A stretch of DNA of 64,000 nucleotides from Aliamphritea hakodatensis (GTDB lineage: Bacteria; Pseudomonadota; Gammaproteobacteria; Pseudomonadales; Balneatricaceae): positions 248,001-312,000 of the forward strand of contig NZ_AP025281.1 of NCBI RefSeq assembly GCF_024347195.1, in the 5' to 3' direction. The notes under the pieces were generated by a model. It was not told where the DNA came from. It saw nothing but the letters and a program-made list of their open reading frames with translations, and made no database searches. This document shows, one piece after another, positions 15,780-24,269 of this stretch (position 1 is the stretch's first letter; every line of letters starts with the position of its first letter). Made by a program: the position numbers and the translations under genes.

Positions 15780-17162
15780 ATGACTAAACGTTTGGCGCAG
15801 AAAATTCTTGCTCTGGCATTGCTGGGCATTCTTTTATGGATTCCGTTATTGCTTGAGCAGGACGTTATTTATGAACGTATCGGTTACCGGGATCAGGTGA
15901 TCCGGGATATTGCGACGACCTTTACCGGTGAGCAGGTCGTCACCGGACCAATGGTTATCATTCCATGGTCGCTGAGTTATCAGGCGAAGATCTGGGATGA
16001 TAAAACCAAAAGCTATCAGCTGACAGATAAAAAGCGCAGCGGCCGCTATCTGCTGTTACCGGAACAGCTGAACAGTGAGGCGGTGGTGAGCACCAGTACC
16101 CGTCAACGGGGCATCTACGAGGTGCCGGTGTATAAAACCCGGCTGGACATGCAGGGGCGCTTCAGCAATGCCGGCCTGCTCAGCCATCAGAAACAGCTGG
16201 AAGAGGAGTATCAGGGGACGCTGAGCTGGGGAAAAGCGACGTTATCGGTCATGGTGTCCGATATGCGGGGGATTGTGGATGAGCCTTCGGTTCAGTGGCA
16301 GCAACAGAGCCTGAATATCCAGCCGGGCAGCCAGCTGGCATCCCATACGCAGGGGGTTCACGGGGCGATTCCGGCATTTTCCGCCAGCCTGACCCAGAGC
16401 GTTGATTTCAGCGTGGCGATGCAGATCCGGGGCATGGAACGGCTGTTACTGACACCGGTGGGGGATTATAACCGCATCAGCATGCAGTCTGACTGGCAGC
16501 ATCCGAGTTTTACCGGGCGCTACCTGCCGGAAAGTTATACCCTGACCGATAACGGCTTTGCGGCAGACTGGAGCACCTCACCGTTTTCTGCGGATTTACA
16601 GTCGGTTGCCAGAGAATGTCTGACGGGAAATTACTGCCTGTTTGCTGACTATGCGGTGGGCGCTGATTTCATTCAGCCGGTGGATATGTACGTGCAGGCG
16701 GAGCGTTCTATTAAATACGGGCTGTTGTTTATCGGCGTAACCTTCATCGTGTTCTTCCTGTTTGAGGTGCTTAAACAGCTGCAGATCCATCCGGTGCAAT
16801 ACGGCATGGTGGGCATGGCGCTGGCACTGTTTTACATGCTGCTGATCTCCCTGAGTGAACACATCAGCTTCGGGCTGGCCTATTTACTGGCGACGCTGGC
16901 CTGTACCGGGTTGTTAGGGATATACCTCAGCGCCGTGCTCAAGAGTTTGCTGCGGGGTGTCAGTTTTGCGGCAGGGCTGTCAGCGCTTTACGGGCTGCTG
17001 TTTGTGATTATTTCTTCCGAGGACTATGCCCTGCTGATGGGCTCGGTGCTGATCTTTGCGATACTGGCCATCAGTATGATTATGACCCGGAAAGTTGACT
17101 GGTATCAGGTCGGTGGCCGCAGCGAGAAACCTGTTCAGGCAAAAGAGAAACCTGCCGGATAA
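15780..17162 (+). CDS. creD: Inner membrane protein CreD
   Basis: 460 residues. An N-terminal TM segment (after MTKRLAQK) is followed by a large periplasmic domain up to about residue 310, then about five closely spaced TM helices. This layout and the segment FVIFFLFEVLK match CreD, an inner membrane protein of the CreBC regulon linked to envelope stress, colicin tolerance and, in Aeromonas, beta-lactam response. The ATG at 15780 is preceded by AAGGAG with 7-bp spacing. Its molecular activity is unknown. Confidence 0.95.
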   Translation: MTKRLAQKILALALLGILLWIPLLLEQDVIYERIGYRDQVIRDIATTFTGEQVVTGPMVIIPWSLSYQAKIWDDKTKSYQLTDKKRSGRYLLLPEQLNSEAVVSTSTRQRGIYEVPVYKTRLDMQGRFSNAGLLSHQKQLEEEYQGTLSWGKATLSVMVSDMRGIVDEPSVQWQQQSLNIQPGSQLASHTQGVHGAIPAFSASLTQSVDFSVAMQIRGMERLLLTPVGDYNRISMQSDWQHPSFTGRYLPESYTLTDNGFAADWSTSPFSADLQSVARECLTGNYCLFADYAVGADFIQPVDMYVQAERSIKYGLLFIGVTFIVFFLFEVLKQLQIHPVQYGMVGMALALFYMLLISLSEHISFGLAYLLATLACTGLLGIYLSAVLKSLLRGVSFAAGLSALYGLLFVIISSEDYALLMGSVLIFAILAISMIMTRKVDWYQVGGRSEKPVQAKEKPAG

Positions 17163-17179
17163 CCGAGCTGGCCAGCAAA

Positions 17180-17207
17180 AAAAAACGGTGCTGCAGCACC
17201 GTTTTTT
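17180..17207. terminator. Bidirectional intrinsic terminator
   Basis: CGGTGC-tgca-GCACCG flanked by an A-run on the left and T6 on the right, between convergent creD and the lipoprotein gene. Downstream, GGTTAAGC recurs at 17210, 17228 and 17244, the last copy lying in the lipoprotein stop region, which suggests a small local duplication. Confidence 0.85.
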
Positions 17208-17245
17208 ATGGTTAAGCTTTTTTTTTCGGTTAAGCCTTTTTCCGG

Positions 17246-17776
17246 TTAAGCTTTGCCGGCTTTAGCCTGACTGAGTTTTAGCAGGGTTTTCGCCATCACT
17301 ATCTTGCCCCGTTTGATGCTTTCAAATGCCCGGCGCTCGCGGCGTTTATTGCCTTCGGACAGGGCGTGTTTCAGATCCAGTCCGATATTCAGGATGCCCT
17401 CGTATTCATCAAACACCGGCTGCAGCGAATGGCTGGCGACAAACTTACGGTTTTTCTCCAGCACCGCAGCATAGTGCCGTTTTAAATCGAGGTACTCCCA
17501 GGTCCACTGGGTATTGCGGTAGCCGATGAACCCCAGTGAGTCGTTCTCTGCCTTAAATTTGCCATAGGCCTTTTCCAGCTGGCCGAGAATATTGTTGTAG
17601 TCTTTGCCGGCAATCGAGACAAACTTACGAACATTCTGCTCAGTGAGCGTGGGAGCCATGCGCATGGCTTTTTCTTCAGGGGTTTCCTGCTTGCAGGCGC
17701 TGACCAGAAAGAGGGTCAGGAGGATCACTAAACTGTTGCGAAACAGTATTCGGGTCCGGGTCAGATTAAGGGTCAT
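17246..17776 (-). CDS. Lipoprotein of unknown function
   Basis: 176 residues. A signal sequence with lipobox VSAC (Cys about 28) predicts a lipid-anchored protein. The mature part is mainly helical and charged, with no catalytic motif I recognise; the C-terminus is Lys-rich (around KRGKIVMAKTLLKLSQAK). I cannot place it in a characterised family. It is monocistronic as far as can be seen: a 169-bp gap separates it from the M48 peptidase gene upstream on the same strand. Confidence 0.7.
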   Translation of the reverse strand: MTLNLTRTRILFRNSLVILLTLFLVSACKQETPEEKAMRMAPTLTEQNVRKFVSIAGKDYNNILGQLEKAYGKFKAENDSLGFIGYRNTQWTWEYLDLKRHYAAVLEKNRKFVASHSLQPVFDEYEGILNIGLDLKHALSEGNKRRERRAFESIKRGKIVMAKTLLKLSQAKAGKA

Positions 17777-17945
17777 CAGTGTCTTCCAAATATGGCGTAA
17801 AACTGCCCCGTATACTGCTAAAACTACTGAGCTGGGCTGGTTGTTTTTTCATCAGAGGCAGCCATTGTTCGTGAATTTTTCCCGGAAGGAAAATAACGAT
17901 TACCCAAATTGGGTTTTTGCTGCTAAGCGACTGTTTCAGAAGCGT

Positions 17946-18692
17946 TTAGTTAATGACTTTCTGCAGATTTTCTAAACGATCAGGGTTTGATGGATGGCTG
18001 CTGAGAAAGCCGCCGCCACGGCCGTATTTACTCTGCAGGGTGGCGATTGAACGGGCCATCGCCTGAGGGTCCTGTTCCAGTTGCAGCAGGATTTGCTGCG
18101 CGTAGCTGTCTGCCGCCAGTTCATCCGCCTGAGAGAACTGTGCACTAATGGCCTGATAGGCCAGCTCGCCCAGTTGTGAGTTACTCAGTGAGGCGATATC
18201 ACCACCGGCGGAATCTGCGGCCTGAAACACGGCATTCGTCAGTAGCTGTTTACGCATTCTCTGGTAACTGTGCTGTAGCCGGACGTGGCCGATTTCGTGG
18301 CCGATAACCGCCAGTACCTGATCATCCGGCATAGCATCCAGCAGGCCGGAGTGAACCCGGATGGTACCGTCAGCCATGGCAAAGGCGTTTACCGCCGGGC
18401 TGAGATATACCCGGTAATTCATGGGCTGGCCGTCGACGACTTCCAGTCCCTTAACAATGCGCTGTAACCGTTTGCTGTAGGGGCTGCTGGCCGGGGCGAC
18501 ACGGTTGTTTTTATCCAGTTCAGCGGCACTCAGCTGTGCAGCCTGGATGACGTCCTGTTCTTCCAGCGTCGCTGCCTGATACACCGTCACGCCGCTGGCG
18601 ATGGCGCTGGCCAGATTAAACTCGCCTTCGTTATCGCAACCGCTGAGCATCAAAGCCAGCGTGCTCAGTGTAATGATCTTCAGATACCGCAT
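17946..18692 (-). CDS. M48-family metallopeptidase lipoprotein
   Basis: 248 residues. The signal ends in lipobox LSGC; Asp follows the lipidated Cys, the classical inner-membrane retention residue, so the protein may stay on the inner membrane facing the periplasm. The peptidase core has HEIGH in VIGHEIGHVRLQHS and the later third ligand region in QADELAADSYA. It resembles LoiP/YcaL-type proteases of envelope quality control. The start at 18692 has AGGAA nearby and begins the signal; an in-frame extension through a TDCP repeat is rejected. Confidence 0.9.
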   Translation of the reverse strand: MRYLKIITLSTLALMLSGCDNEGEFNLASAIASGVTVYQAATLEEQDVIQAAQLSAAELDKNNRVAPASSPYSKRLQRIVKGLEVVDGQPMNYRVYLSPAVNAFAMADGTIRVHSGLLDAMPDDQVLAVIGHEIGHVRLQHSYQRMRKQLLTNAVFQAADSAGGDIASLSNSQLGELAYQAISAQFSQADELAADSYAQQILLQLEQDPQAMARSIATLQSKYGRGGGFLSSHPSNPDRLENLQKVIN

Positions 18693-18706
18693 CTGTGTTT
18701 CCTGTT

Positions 18707-18754
18707 CAGTCGGGCAGTCAGTCGGGCAGTCTGTCGGGCAGTCAGTCTGACAGC
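18707..18754. repeat. Four-copy 12-bp tandem repeat before the M48 gene
   Basis: Units at 18707, 18719, 18731 and 18743: two identical CAGTCGGGCAGT, one with a single change, one more diverged. The array ends 14 bp upstream of the M48 ATG, just beyond its ribosome-binding site, so copy number could affect leader RNA structure or spacing. Confidence 0.8.
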
Positions 18755-18831
18755 TGTTAGCTTGCGGGCCACTTCTGTACATAGGGCCCGTTAGCCTGTG
18801 GAGCTGCTGCGCACCGGAAAAGTTCCTGAAG

Positions 18832-19947
18832 TTACAGGGTGACCATATGGTTGTCCCAGGCCAGCCGCTGTGCCAGAGAAATCCGCTGAGTGGACCCGTT
18901 TAGCAGGTTGTGCTGCTGACAGATGCCCCGTCCGGTGGTAATGATAAATTCCCCGGGGTTAGCGGTTGCGGCCAGACCACAGCCATCCGGACTGTTTATC
19001 ATCGAGTGGTAGCGGTCGTTATGCAAGTCCCAGAAGGTGATCAGATTTCCCCGCGGAGAAGAGATCGCCGCATATTGACCGCTGCGGTCAAACCGGGCGC
19101 TGCCACAATAACGTTTCATGGCAATATCTACCGGTTCCGGGGCAGTCAGCAGTTTCAGGGGCTGGCCGGGGCGGTGAATGGCCACCAGTGGCGGGTTATC
19201 TTCTTTGCCCTGATACTGCAGTGCAATGATGGTTTCATTATGCTGATTGGTATCGATATGGCGGATACTCAGCTGATGGTATTCCCCGGGCAAAAACTGC
19301 TGTTCTTCAATCTGTCCGCTGCGCAGATTCAGCGCCGCCAGTGACGGTTGCATGGTGTCGAGATTGAGCTTTTTACGGCCCTGATCCGGATGGGTCAGAA
19401 TGCCACCGTTAGCGATCATGAGGGTCTGGCTGTTGGCCGGCAGCAGCTTGATTTCATGGGGGCCTATTCCCCCGGATGGCATATCAGCAACCTTGGTGAA
19501 CAGGCCGGATGCCCGGCGGATAACAATCCGCCCCTGTCCGTCGGCAATGTTGTTTTCGCTGCTGATCAGGAATTCACCGTCTGGGGTAAAGACCGAGTGG
19601 CCGAAGAAATGCCGGCCTTCACCGGATTCAATTCGCCGGATCAGCCGTCCCTGCTGATAGTCCACAATTTCTATGAAAGTATCCGGGCGCCGGGCCGTGC
19701 AGGCAAGGACCGGCCGGTGCGGATGGGCTTCAACGTGGTGGGCCCGGGTGGGCAGCTTATGGTCCAGCAGCAGGCTGCCGTCGGTGGCTACCACATAGAG
19801 CCGGTAATCGTCTTCACCGGCTTTGGCTGCCGAGGCGAACAGCGGGGTTTTACCGGTCGCTGCCAGTACGGAAGACATGCTGAGCGACGGCAGGATGGTA
19901 CCTGCCGCCAGCAACTGACAGAACTGTCTGCGGTTAATCGCCGTCAC
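18832..19947 (-). CDS. Tat-exported DUF1513 beta-propeller-like protein
   Basis: 371 residues. The N-terminus NRRQFCQLLAAGTILPS is a twin-arginine signal. The body has repeated beta-blade patterns (for example GHSVFTPDGEFLISSEN and SARFDRSGQYAAISSP) as in DUF1513 proteins, which are seven-bladed-propeller-like. It is the last gene of an iron-type operon and overlaps the second imelysin gene by 14 bp. DUF1513 genes are recurrent partners of imelysin and di-haem oxidoreductase genes; the biochemical role is unknown. Tat export suggests a folded or cofactor-bearing protein. Confidence 0.88.
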   Translation of the reverse strand: MTAINRRQFCQLLAAGTILPSLSMSSVLAATGKTPLFASAAKAGEDDYRLYVVATDGSLLLDHKLPTRAHHVEAHPHRPVLACTARRPDTFIEIVDYQQGRLIRRIESGEGRHFFGHSVFTPDGEFLISSENNIADGQGRIVIRRASGLFTKVADMPSGGIGPHEIKLLPANSQTLMIANGGILTHPDQGRKKLNLDTMQPSLAALNLRSGQIEEQQFLPGEYHQLSIRHIDTNQHNETIIALQYQGKEDNPPLVAIHRPGQPLKLLTAPEPVDIAMKRYCGSARFDRSGQYAAISSPRGNLITFWDLHNDRYHSMINSPDGCGLAATANPGEFIITTGRGICQQHNLLNGSTQRISLAQRLAWDNHMVTL

Positions 19948-21031
19948 GGCTGTTGAATCCTAGTTGCAGGTCCAGTAACTGAACAGCATCGCTGAGTGCA
20001 TACTGGAGCCTTTTCATGTTGGCAGACAGGTCGCGGAATTGCTGCTGGGCTGCCGGCTGTTCAAGGCTGCTGAACATTGGGGCCGGAATGGTTTGCAGCT
20101 CTTTTTCAACCGAAATGAAGTTTGCTTCAATGCTGTCTGCCAGATCCTGATGGCCGGCCGCGCTGAGCAGGGCTCTGAAGCTGTCGTCCCCCTGACCGGA
20201 GTACAGGTCATGCAGGGTGGCGACGTTCACTTCGATGTTACGCAGGGAGCGACTGCTGCGCCAGGACTCGCTGCGGCGGGGTTTTACCTTGCCGTTGATG
20301 TCTTTTGCGGCGGTGCCCAGCGGCCGCAGAATTTTCAGATCACGGATCACTTCTACCGGTTCCACCAGTGCTTTCATCAGATCGGTGCTGGCTTCAACAT
20401 CGCTATCGTAATAGCTGATGCCGTCCCCCGGTGAATTAAAGCTGGTGGCATAATCCTGCCATTCTGTTGCGGTATGCTTGCCCAGATCCGCCAGATACTG
20501 ACTGATGGAAGCATTCAGACGGCACTGGTAGCTGTTGTCTGTAAAGGCGGGCAGGCCGGCTTTATCAAACAGCAGGCGTTCCACTGCCGGCAGACCTTTT
20601 ACAGCGATGCTGGCGTTACGGAAGAACTCCGGGGTCAGGCTGGTTTCTTCCCGCTTATTCAGCAGGCCGTTAATGTGCTTGCCGGTGAGGTTTTTCTTAT
20701 CTGGCCAGTATTGCACGCTGAAGCTGCGCATCAGGTTTTCAATGGGGCCGAAGCGGACATGCTGAATGCCCTGCCAGGCATCCATCGCCTGATGATAGCT
20801 TTGCTGAGCTGCGCTGAGGTTTTCGGCAGTGGCATTCTGGCACAGGGCTTCGCTGCTGGCTGCCATTTGTGCCGTGGCGTCAGCAAAGTTCTGATAGCGG
20901 GGCAGTACGTGCTGAGCCACTATGGTCTGATTCAGGCTGCGCCACTGGGCATCGCTGGGTGCAGTGGCTGCCTGTACCTGGCTGAGCAGGCCGCCGCATA
21001 ACAGTGAAAGTGTAATCGCGCGTTTGATCAT
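19934..21031 (-). CDS. Imelysin-family periplasmic protein (second copy)
   Basis: 365 residues with a Sec signal peptide (cleavage near VQA-AT) and an imelysin (peptidase M75-like) helical-bundle domain. In place of the GxHxxE motif it has GLPAVERLLF, the variant form usual in the second imelysin of such operons, so metal binding may differ from the first copy. It overlaps the di-haem oxidoreductase gene by ATGA and DUF1513 by 14 bp. Imelysins are periplasmic or surface proteins induced under iron limitation; peptidase activity is doubtful. Confidence 0.9.
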   Translation of the reverse strand: MIKRAITLSLLCGGLLSQVQAATAPSDAQWRSLNQTIVAQHVLPRYQNFADATAQMAASSEALCQNATAENLSAAQQSYHQAMDAWQGIQHVRFGPIENLMRSFSVQYWPDKKNLTGKHINGLLNKREETSLTPEFFRNASIAVKGLPAVERLLFDKAGLPAFTDNSYQCRLNASISQYLADLGKHTATEWQDYATSFNSPGDGISYYDSDVEASTDLMKALVEPVEVIRDLKILRPLGTAAKDINGKVKPRRSESWRSSRSLRNIEVNVATLHDLYSGQGDDSFRALLSAAGHQDLADSIEANFISVEKELQTIPAPMFSSLEQPAAQQQFRDLSANMKRLQYALSDAVQLLDLQLGFNSRDGD

Positions 21032-22554
21032 AGTGACTCCAGAAATGTGATCAGATTGTCCCTTTGCGGTTTCGCCATCGCGATAACCTTCTGTTTGGCT
21101 GCTTCTGCTTCACCGCCGTGCCATAGGACGGCTTCAAGCAGCGTGCGGGCCCGTCCGTCATGCAGGTAGTGAGCCTCTTCGCTGACGGTTTTGGTACGGC
21201 CAATGCCCCACAGTGGCGGCGTGCGCCATTCACGGCCGGTGGCAGCGAATTCCGGGCGATTATCGGCTAAAGCGTCGCCCATGTCATGCAGCAACAGGTC
21301 ACTGTATGGCCAGATCAGCTGCTCCGACTGCTCCGGCATATCTGCCCGGGCGGTGGTCCGGTAATTTGGCCGGTGACAGTCGGCACAGCCGCTGTCGAAA
21401 AATGCCTGCTTGCCGGCCAGTACTTCAGGTTTAGCGGCATCCGGGCGAACCGGTACGGCCAGATTACGGGTATAGAACAGTAGCCAGTCGATCATTTGCT
21501 GTGAAGCTTCGGCGTTATCCTGAGCCGGGGTGTTACCATCGGGCAGTTCGCGGCAAATCTGCTGGGCTTCAGTACAGTCGCCATAGGCGGCGGGCATCAT
21601 AGGTGTTGAGATGCCGATGTCGTTATTAAAGGCGCCGTTATTTTGCTGATCCAGCGTCGGGTTACCGGCTTTCCAGCCGTAGCGGCCCAGGGTTGGTTTG
21701 TTTTCAACCAGGTTCCAGGCCATGTTTGGCCGGCCGGAAATGCCGTTACTGTCGCTGTCTTCAGGGTCCGACCAACTGAGAATGTCTGCTTCACTGATGG
21801 CTTCCAGCAGACCCAGACCAATCATTGGCGGGGCGATACGGACGGAGAGCATGGTATCCGGATGCAGAGGGCCTGCACTCAGGTCGGTGACCCGGTACTC
21901 AGGCTTGCGCAACTCAACCTGTTCACCGCCGTTCAGGGTAACGGTCACAGGTGTATACGTGGTATGGATACGGCCTTCGGCATTAATGCCGGTGACGGCG
22001 AAATCCTGTAACTGGCCGCCGTAAGTGGGCTCAGGAATCACTCCCATATAACCGCTGCTGAGCTGGGCTTGCTGGGCTTCATTCTGAGGTGGAATGCTCA
22101 GGCGCATCAGCATGGAAATGGCGTTATCATCCGGCCAGTTGCCGGTAGGCGTGTGTCCACGGCCGTCACGAACGTGGCAGCCCATGCATGAACGGGCGTT
22201 GTAGAGCGGGCCCAGGCCGTCGCTGGCGGTAGTGGATGACGGAGAAGATACCCACAGTTTGCGGAAGATGCCGTTGCCCAGTTTGAAATCGAGTTTCTTG
22301 TTAAAAGCCATATTGCCCGAAGGCTGCATGAACAGATCACGGCTGGCTTTTTTGCGGGTGGAAGCACTGCCGCCGGGCAAGTGTTCACCGGCCTGTGGCT
22401 GGCTAAAGTCAGGTGGCATCTGGGCACTGTTTGCAGGTGCAGAGGCCGCCACTGATACTGAGAATGCAGAGGCTAATAAAACAGAAAAACCGGTCAATAC
22501 AACATTGACCGGTTTATTTCCGCGATAGCCTGCAAAGGATTGAGAATCAGACAT
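21028..22554 (-). CDS. Di-haem oxidoreductase-family protein (DHOR)
   Basis: 508 residues with a signal peptide. Two c-type haem motifs are seen: CMGCH (about residue 130) and CADCH (about residue 400), so this is a periplasmic di-haem protein related to thiol-oxidoreductase-like and MauG-like peroxidases. The ATG at 22554 is favoured because the next upstream ATG (22596) lies inside a perfect hairpin. Its signal-peptide codons contain a terminator-like stem-loop at 22487-22515. In imelysin operons it may change the redox state of iron or haem; this is inference. Confidence 0.88.
   Translation of the reverse strand: MSDSQSFAGYRGNKPVNVVLTGFSVLLASAFSVSVAASAPANSAQMPPDFSQPQAGEHLPGGSASTRKKASRDLFMQPSGNMAFNKKLDFKLGNGIFRKLWVSSPSSTTASDGLGPLYNARSCMGCHVRDGRGHTPTGNWPDDNAISMLMRLSIPPQNEAQQAQLSSGYMGVIPEPTYGGQLQDFAVTGINAEGRIHTTYTPVTVTLNGGEQVELRKPEYRVTDLSAGPLHPDTMLSVRIAPPMIGLGLLEAISEADILSWSDPEDSDSNGISGRPNMAWNLVENKPTLGRYGWKAGNPTLDQQNNGAFNNDIGISTPMMPAAYGDCTEAQQICRELPDGNTPAQDNAEASQQMIDWLLFYTRNLAVPVRPDAAKPEVLAGKQAFFDSGCADCHRPNYRTTARADMPEQSEQLIWPYSDLLLHDMGDALADNRPEFAATGREWRTPPLWGIGRTKTVSEEAHYLHDGRARTLLEAVLWHGGEAEAAKQKVIAMAKPQRDNLITFLESL
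22487..22515 (-). terminator. Terminator-like hairpin inside DHOR signal-peptide codons
   Basis: Minus-strand RNA folds as AAACCGGTCAAT, loop GTTGT, ATTGACCGGTTT: a perfect 12-bp stem followed at once by TTCTGTTTTATT. It lies about 40-67 nt into the DHOR coding region and downstream of the first imelysin gene, so it could terminate most transcripts after imelysin unless ribosomes translate across it. Confidence 0.7.
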
Positions 22555-22584
22555 CGTTTGATGATTCACACTCTTATACAGGTG

Positions 22585-22609
22585 CTGCACTGTCATCCTG
22601 ACAGTGCAG
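22585..22609 (-). other. Perfect 11-bp stem-loop between imelysin and DHOR
   Basis: CTGCACTGTCA and TGACAGTGCAG with a 3-nt loop. It starts 13 bp after the imelysin stop. There is no U-tract, so it is more likely an RNA-stability or attenuation element than a terminator. Confidence 0.6.
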
Positions 22610-22621
22610 GCCTTTCGGGTT

Positions 22622-23899
22622 TTAGTTTGATACGAGAGACGGGTTGTCCAGGCTGTCCGAACCTTCCAGTTCGATTCCGTCCAGATCCAGTGCGCCGATG
22701 ATCTTTTCAATGGTCTTGGTTTCATCAACCAGGCCATCAACAGCGTCCTGTACGATCTGGTTACCAGCAGTGTTGCCTGCGCCGATCAGTACGTCGAAGG
22801 TTTCACCGGCTTCACCGCGGTCAGCCATGACCTGCATCGCATCCTGAGTTTTCTTCAGTTTCATCTGCATCTCTTTGTCCAGCTCAGGTGCCTTGGCAGC
22901 AACCAGGTCAGACAGGCTAGGACCGGAAACCACCTGACCGTTTACGCGGGTGTAAGACCCTTCGTATACGTTCATGATGCCTTTCGCGTCATAGAAGTGA
23001 GACCAGTGAGTGTTATCAGAGAAGCAATCATGCTCTTCTTCCGGATCGTGCAGCATCAGACCCAGCTTGGTGCGCTCACCTGCCAGTTCGCCGTATGCCA
23101 GGGAACCCATGCCGGTCAGCATGGTAGACAGACCGCCTTTTTCACCCTTAGCCATCAGATCCTTACGGGCAGCTCCATCGGCTTCCCAGTTCGCGACCAT
23201 TTCTTTCAGATCAGAGATCATCAGAGTGGTTGCAGCCTGCAGGTAGTCACGACGACGGTCGCAGTTACCACCGGTGCAGTTGTTTACATCAAAATCAGTA
23301 GCTGGACGGTTACCGGCACCTTTTTCGTTGCCGTTCAGGTCCTGGCCCCACAGCAGGAATTCGATTGCGTGGTAGCCGCTAGCAACGTTGGCTTCAACAC
23401 CGTCTACTTCCTGCAGCTGTTCTGCAATCAGGGCCGGTGTAATTTCAGTTGCGTCGATTTCAACGCCGCCAACATTCAGCTTAGCGTTAGCGATTACGTT
23501 CGCTGCGTAAGCCGGGTTTTCGTCAGACTCTTCGCCGTAGCTTGAAGCGTCAACATAATCAATCAGGCCTTCATCCAGCGGCCATGCGTTTACTTTACCT
23601 TCCCAGTCATCAACGATGGCGTTGCCGAAACGGTAAACTTCAGACTGCTGGTAAGGTACACGTGCAGCGATCCAGGCTTCACGGGCAGCTTTCAGAGTGG
23701 CATCAGAAGGGTTAGCCAACAGCTTTTCGAGGCTGCTCTGCAGGTCCATTGCAGTATTCAGAGAATCTTCATACTTTGCCTGAGCAATGTTTGCATAGTT
23801 ATCCAGAACTGCCTGGGCAGATACGTCTTTAGCAAATGCCTGGCCACCAGCAGCCAGCATTGCAACCGTCAGAGCGGCCGGTGCGAAAAGCTTTTTCAT
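22622..23899 (-). CDS. Imelysin-family iron-regulated protein (IrpA-like)
   Basis: 425 residues. A Sec signal (MKKLFAPAALTVAMLAAGG) is followed by a full imelysin domain with the GxHxxE motif in GYHAIEFLLWG. Cys residues in NNCTGGNCDRR and HDCFSDN could form a disulphide. The ATG at 23899 has AGGAAG at good spacing and begins the signal; the longer frame is rejected. Proteins of this type are made under iron limitation in many bacteria. A Fur-like box lies 64 bp upstream, and this is the first gene of the four-gene operon. Confidence 0.92.
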   Translation of the reverse strand: MKKLFAPAALTVAMLAAGGQAFAKDVSAQAVLDNYANIAQAKYEDSLNTAMDLQSSLEKLLANPSDATLKAAREAWIAARVPYQQSEVYRFGNAIVDDWEGKVNAWPLDEGLIDYVDASSYGEESDENPAYAANVIANAKLNVGGVEIDATEITPALIAEQLQEVDGVEANVASGYHAIEFLLWGQDLNGNEKGAGNRPATDFDVNNCTGGNCDRRRDYLQAATTLMISDLKEMVANWEADGAARKDLMAKGEKGGLSTMLTGMGSLAYGELAGERTKLGLMLHDPEEEHDCFSDNTHWSHFYDAKGIMNVYEGSYTRVNGQVVSGPSLSDLVAAKAPELDKEMQMKLKKTQDAMQVMADRGEAGETFDVLIGAGNTAGNQIVQDAVDGLVDETKTIEKIIGALDLDGIELEGSDSLDNPSLVSN

Positions 23900-24269
23900 T
23901 GTTCTATTCTTCCTGTGAGTAGCATTGATATGCGTAATAGTAGGCGGAAGGTTAATTGAAACAAGAATGATTCGCAATAGGCTTTTTAATTGGCTTTTGA
24001 TCCTGATCATACATACGTCAGATAAAAAATTAAAAGTCAGTCTCTCAGTGGCGGTGTGGAAAAAATGTCAAAACAACGCTAACACGACTGATTTCGATTC
24101 ATATTGCCTGAGCGCTGATAAGAAAACATTGATCTGGGTGGGGGTTTTTGCAAACAGCCGTGTGAGTCTGCGGCGGTCATGAAATGGCAGAGCAAAGATG
24201 CCGGTCGGCGGATGAGTATGTGGCGGTTATACTGAAAGGACCGTTAAGTGGCTGAGGCCGGGGATTGTT
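23900..24269. other. 370-bp intergenic promoter region, imelysin/dinB
   Basis: AT-rich gap between the divergent imelysin operon and the DinB-family gene. It holds the Fur-like site at 23963-23981. I see no further gene, hairpin or repeat that I can support. Confidence 0.6.
23963..23981 (-). promoter_or_regulatory. Candidate Fur box before the imelysin operon
   Basis: The minus-strand 19-mer matches 12 of 19 positions of the Fur consensus, including an intact AATCATT core. Its position, 64-82 bp before the imelysin ATG, fits a promoter overlap, and the gene family is typically Fur-controlled. Confidence 0.5.

Noticed and set aside
17210..17252. Triple GGTTAAGC as a regulatory array
   Set aside because: The spacing is irregular (18 and 16 bp) and it sits at the 3' end of a gene after a terminator; local duplication is simpler.
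18693..18782. Upstream extension of the M48 protein through Thr-Asp-Cys-Pro repeats
   Set aside because: The lipoprotein signal with its own AGGAA site begins at 18692; an extension would bury the signal.
22555..22740. Longer N-terminus for the di-haem oxidoreductase
   Set aside because: It would overlap the imelysin end and pass through a perfect hairpin; the signal peptide starts near 22554.
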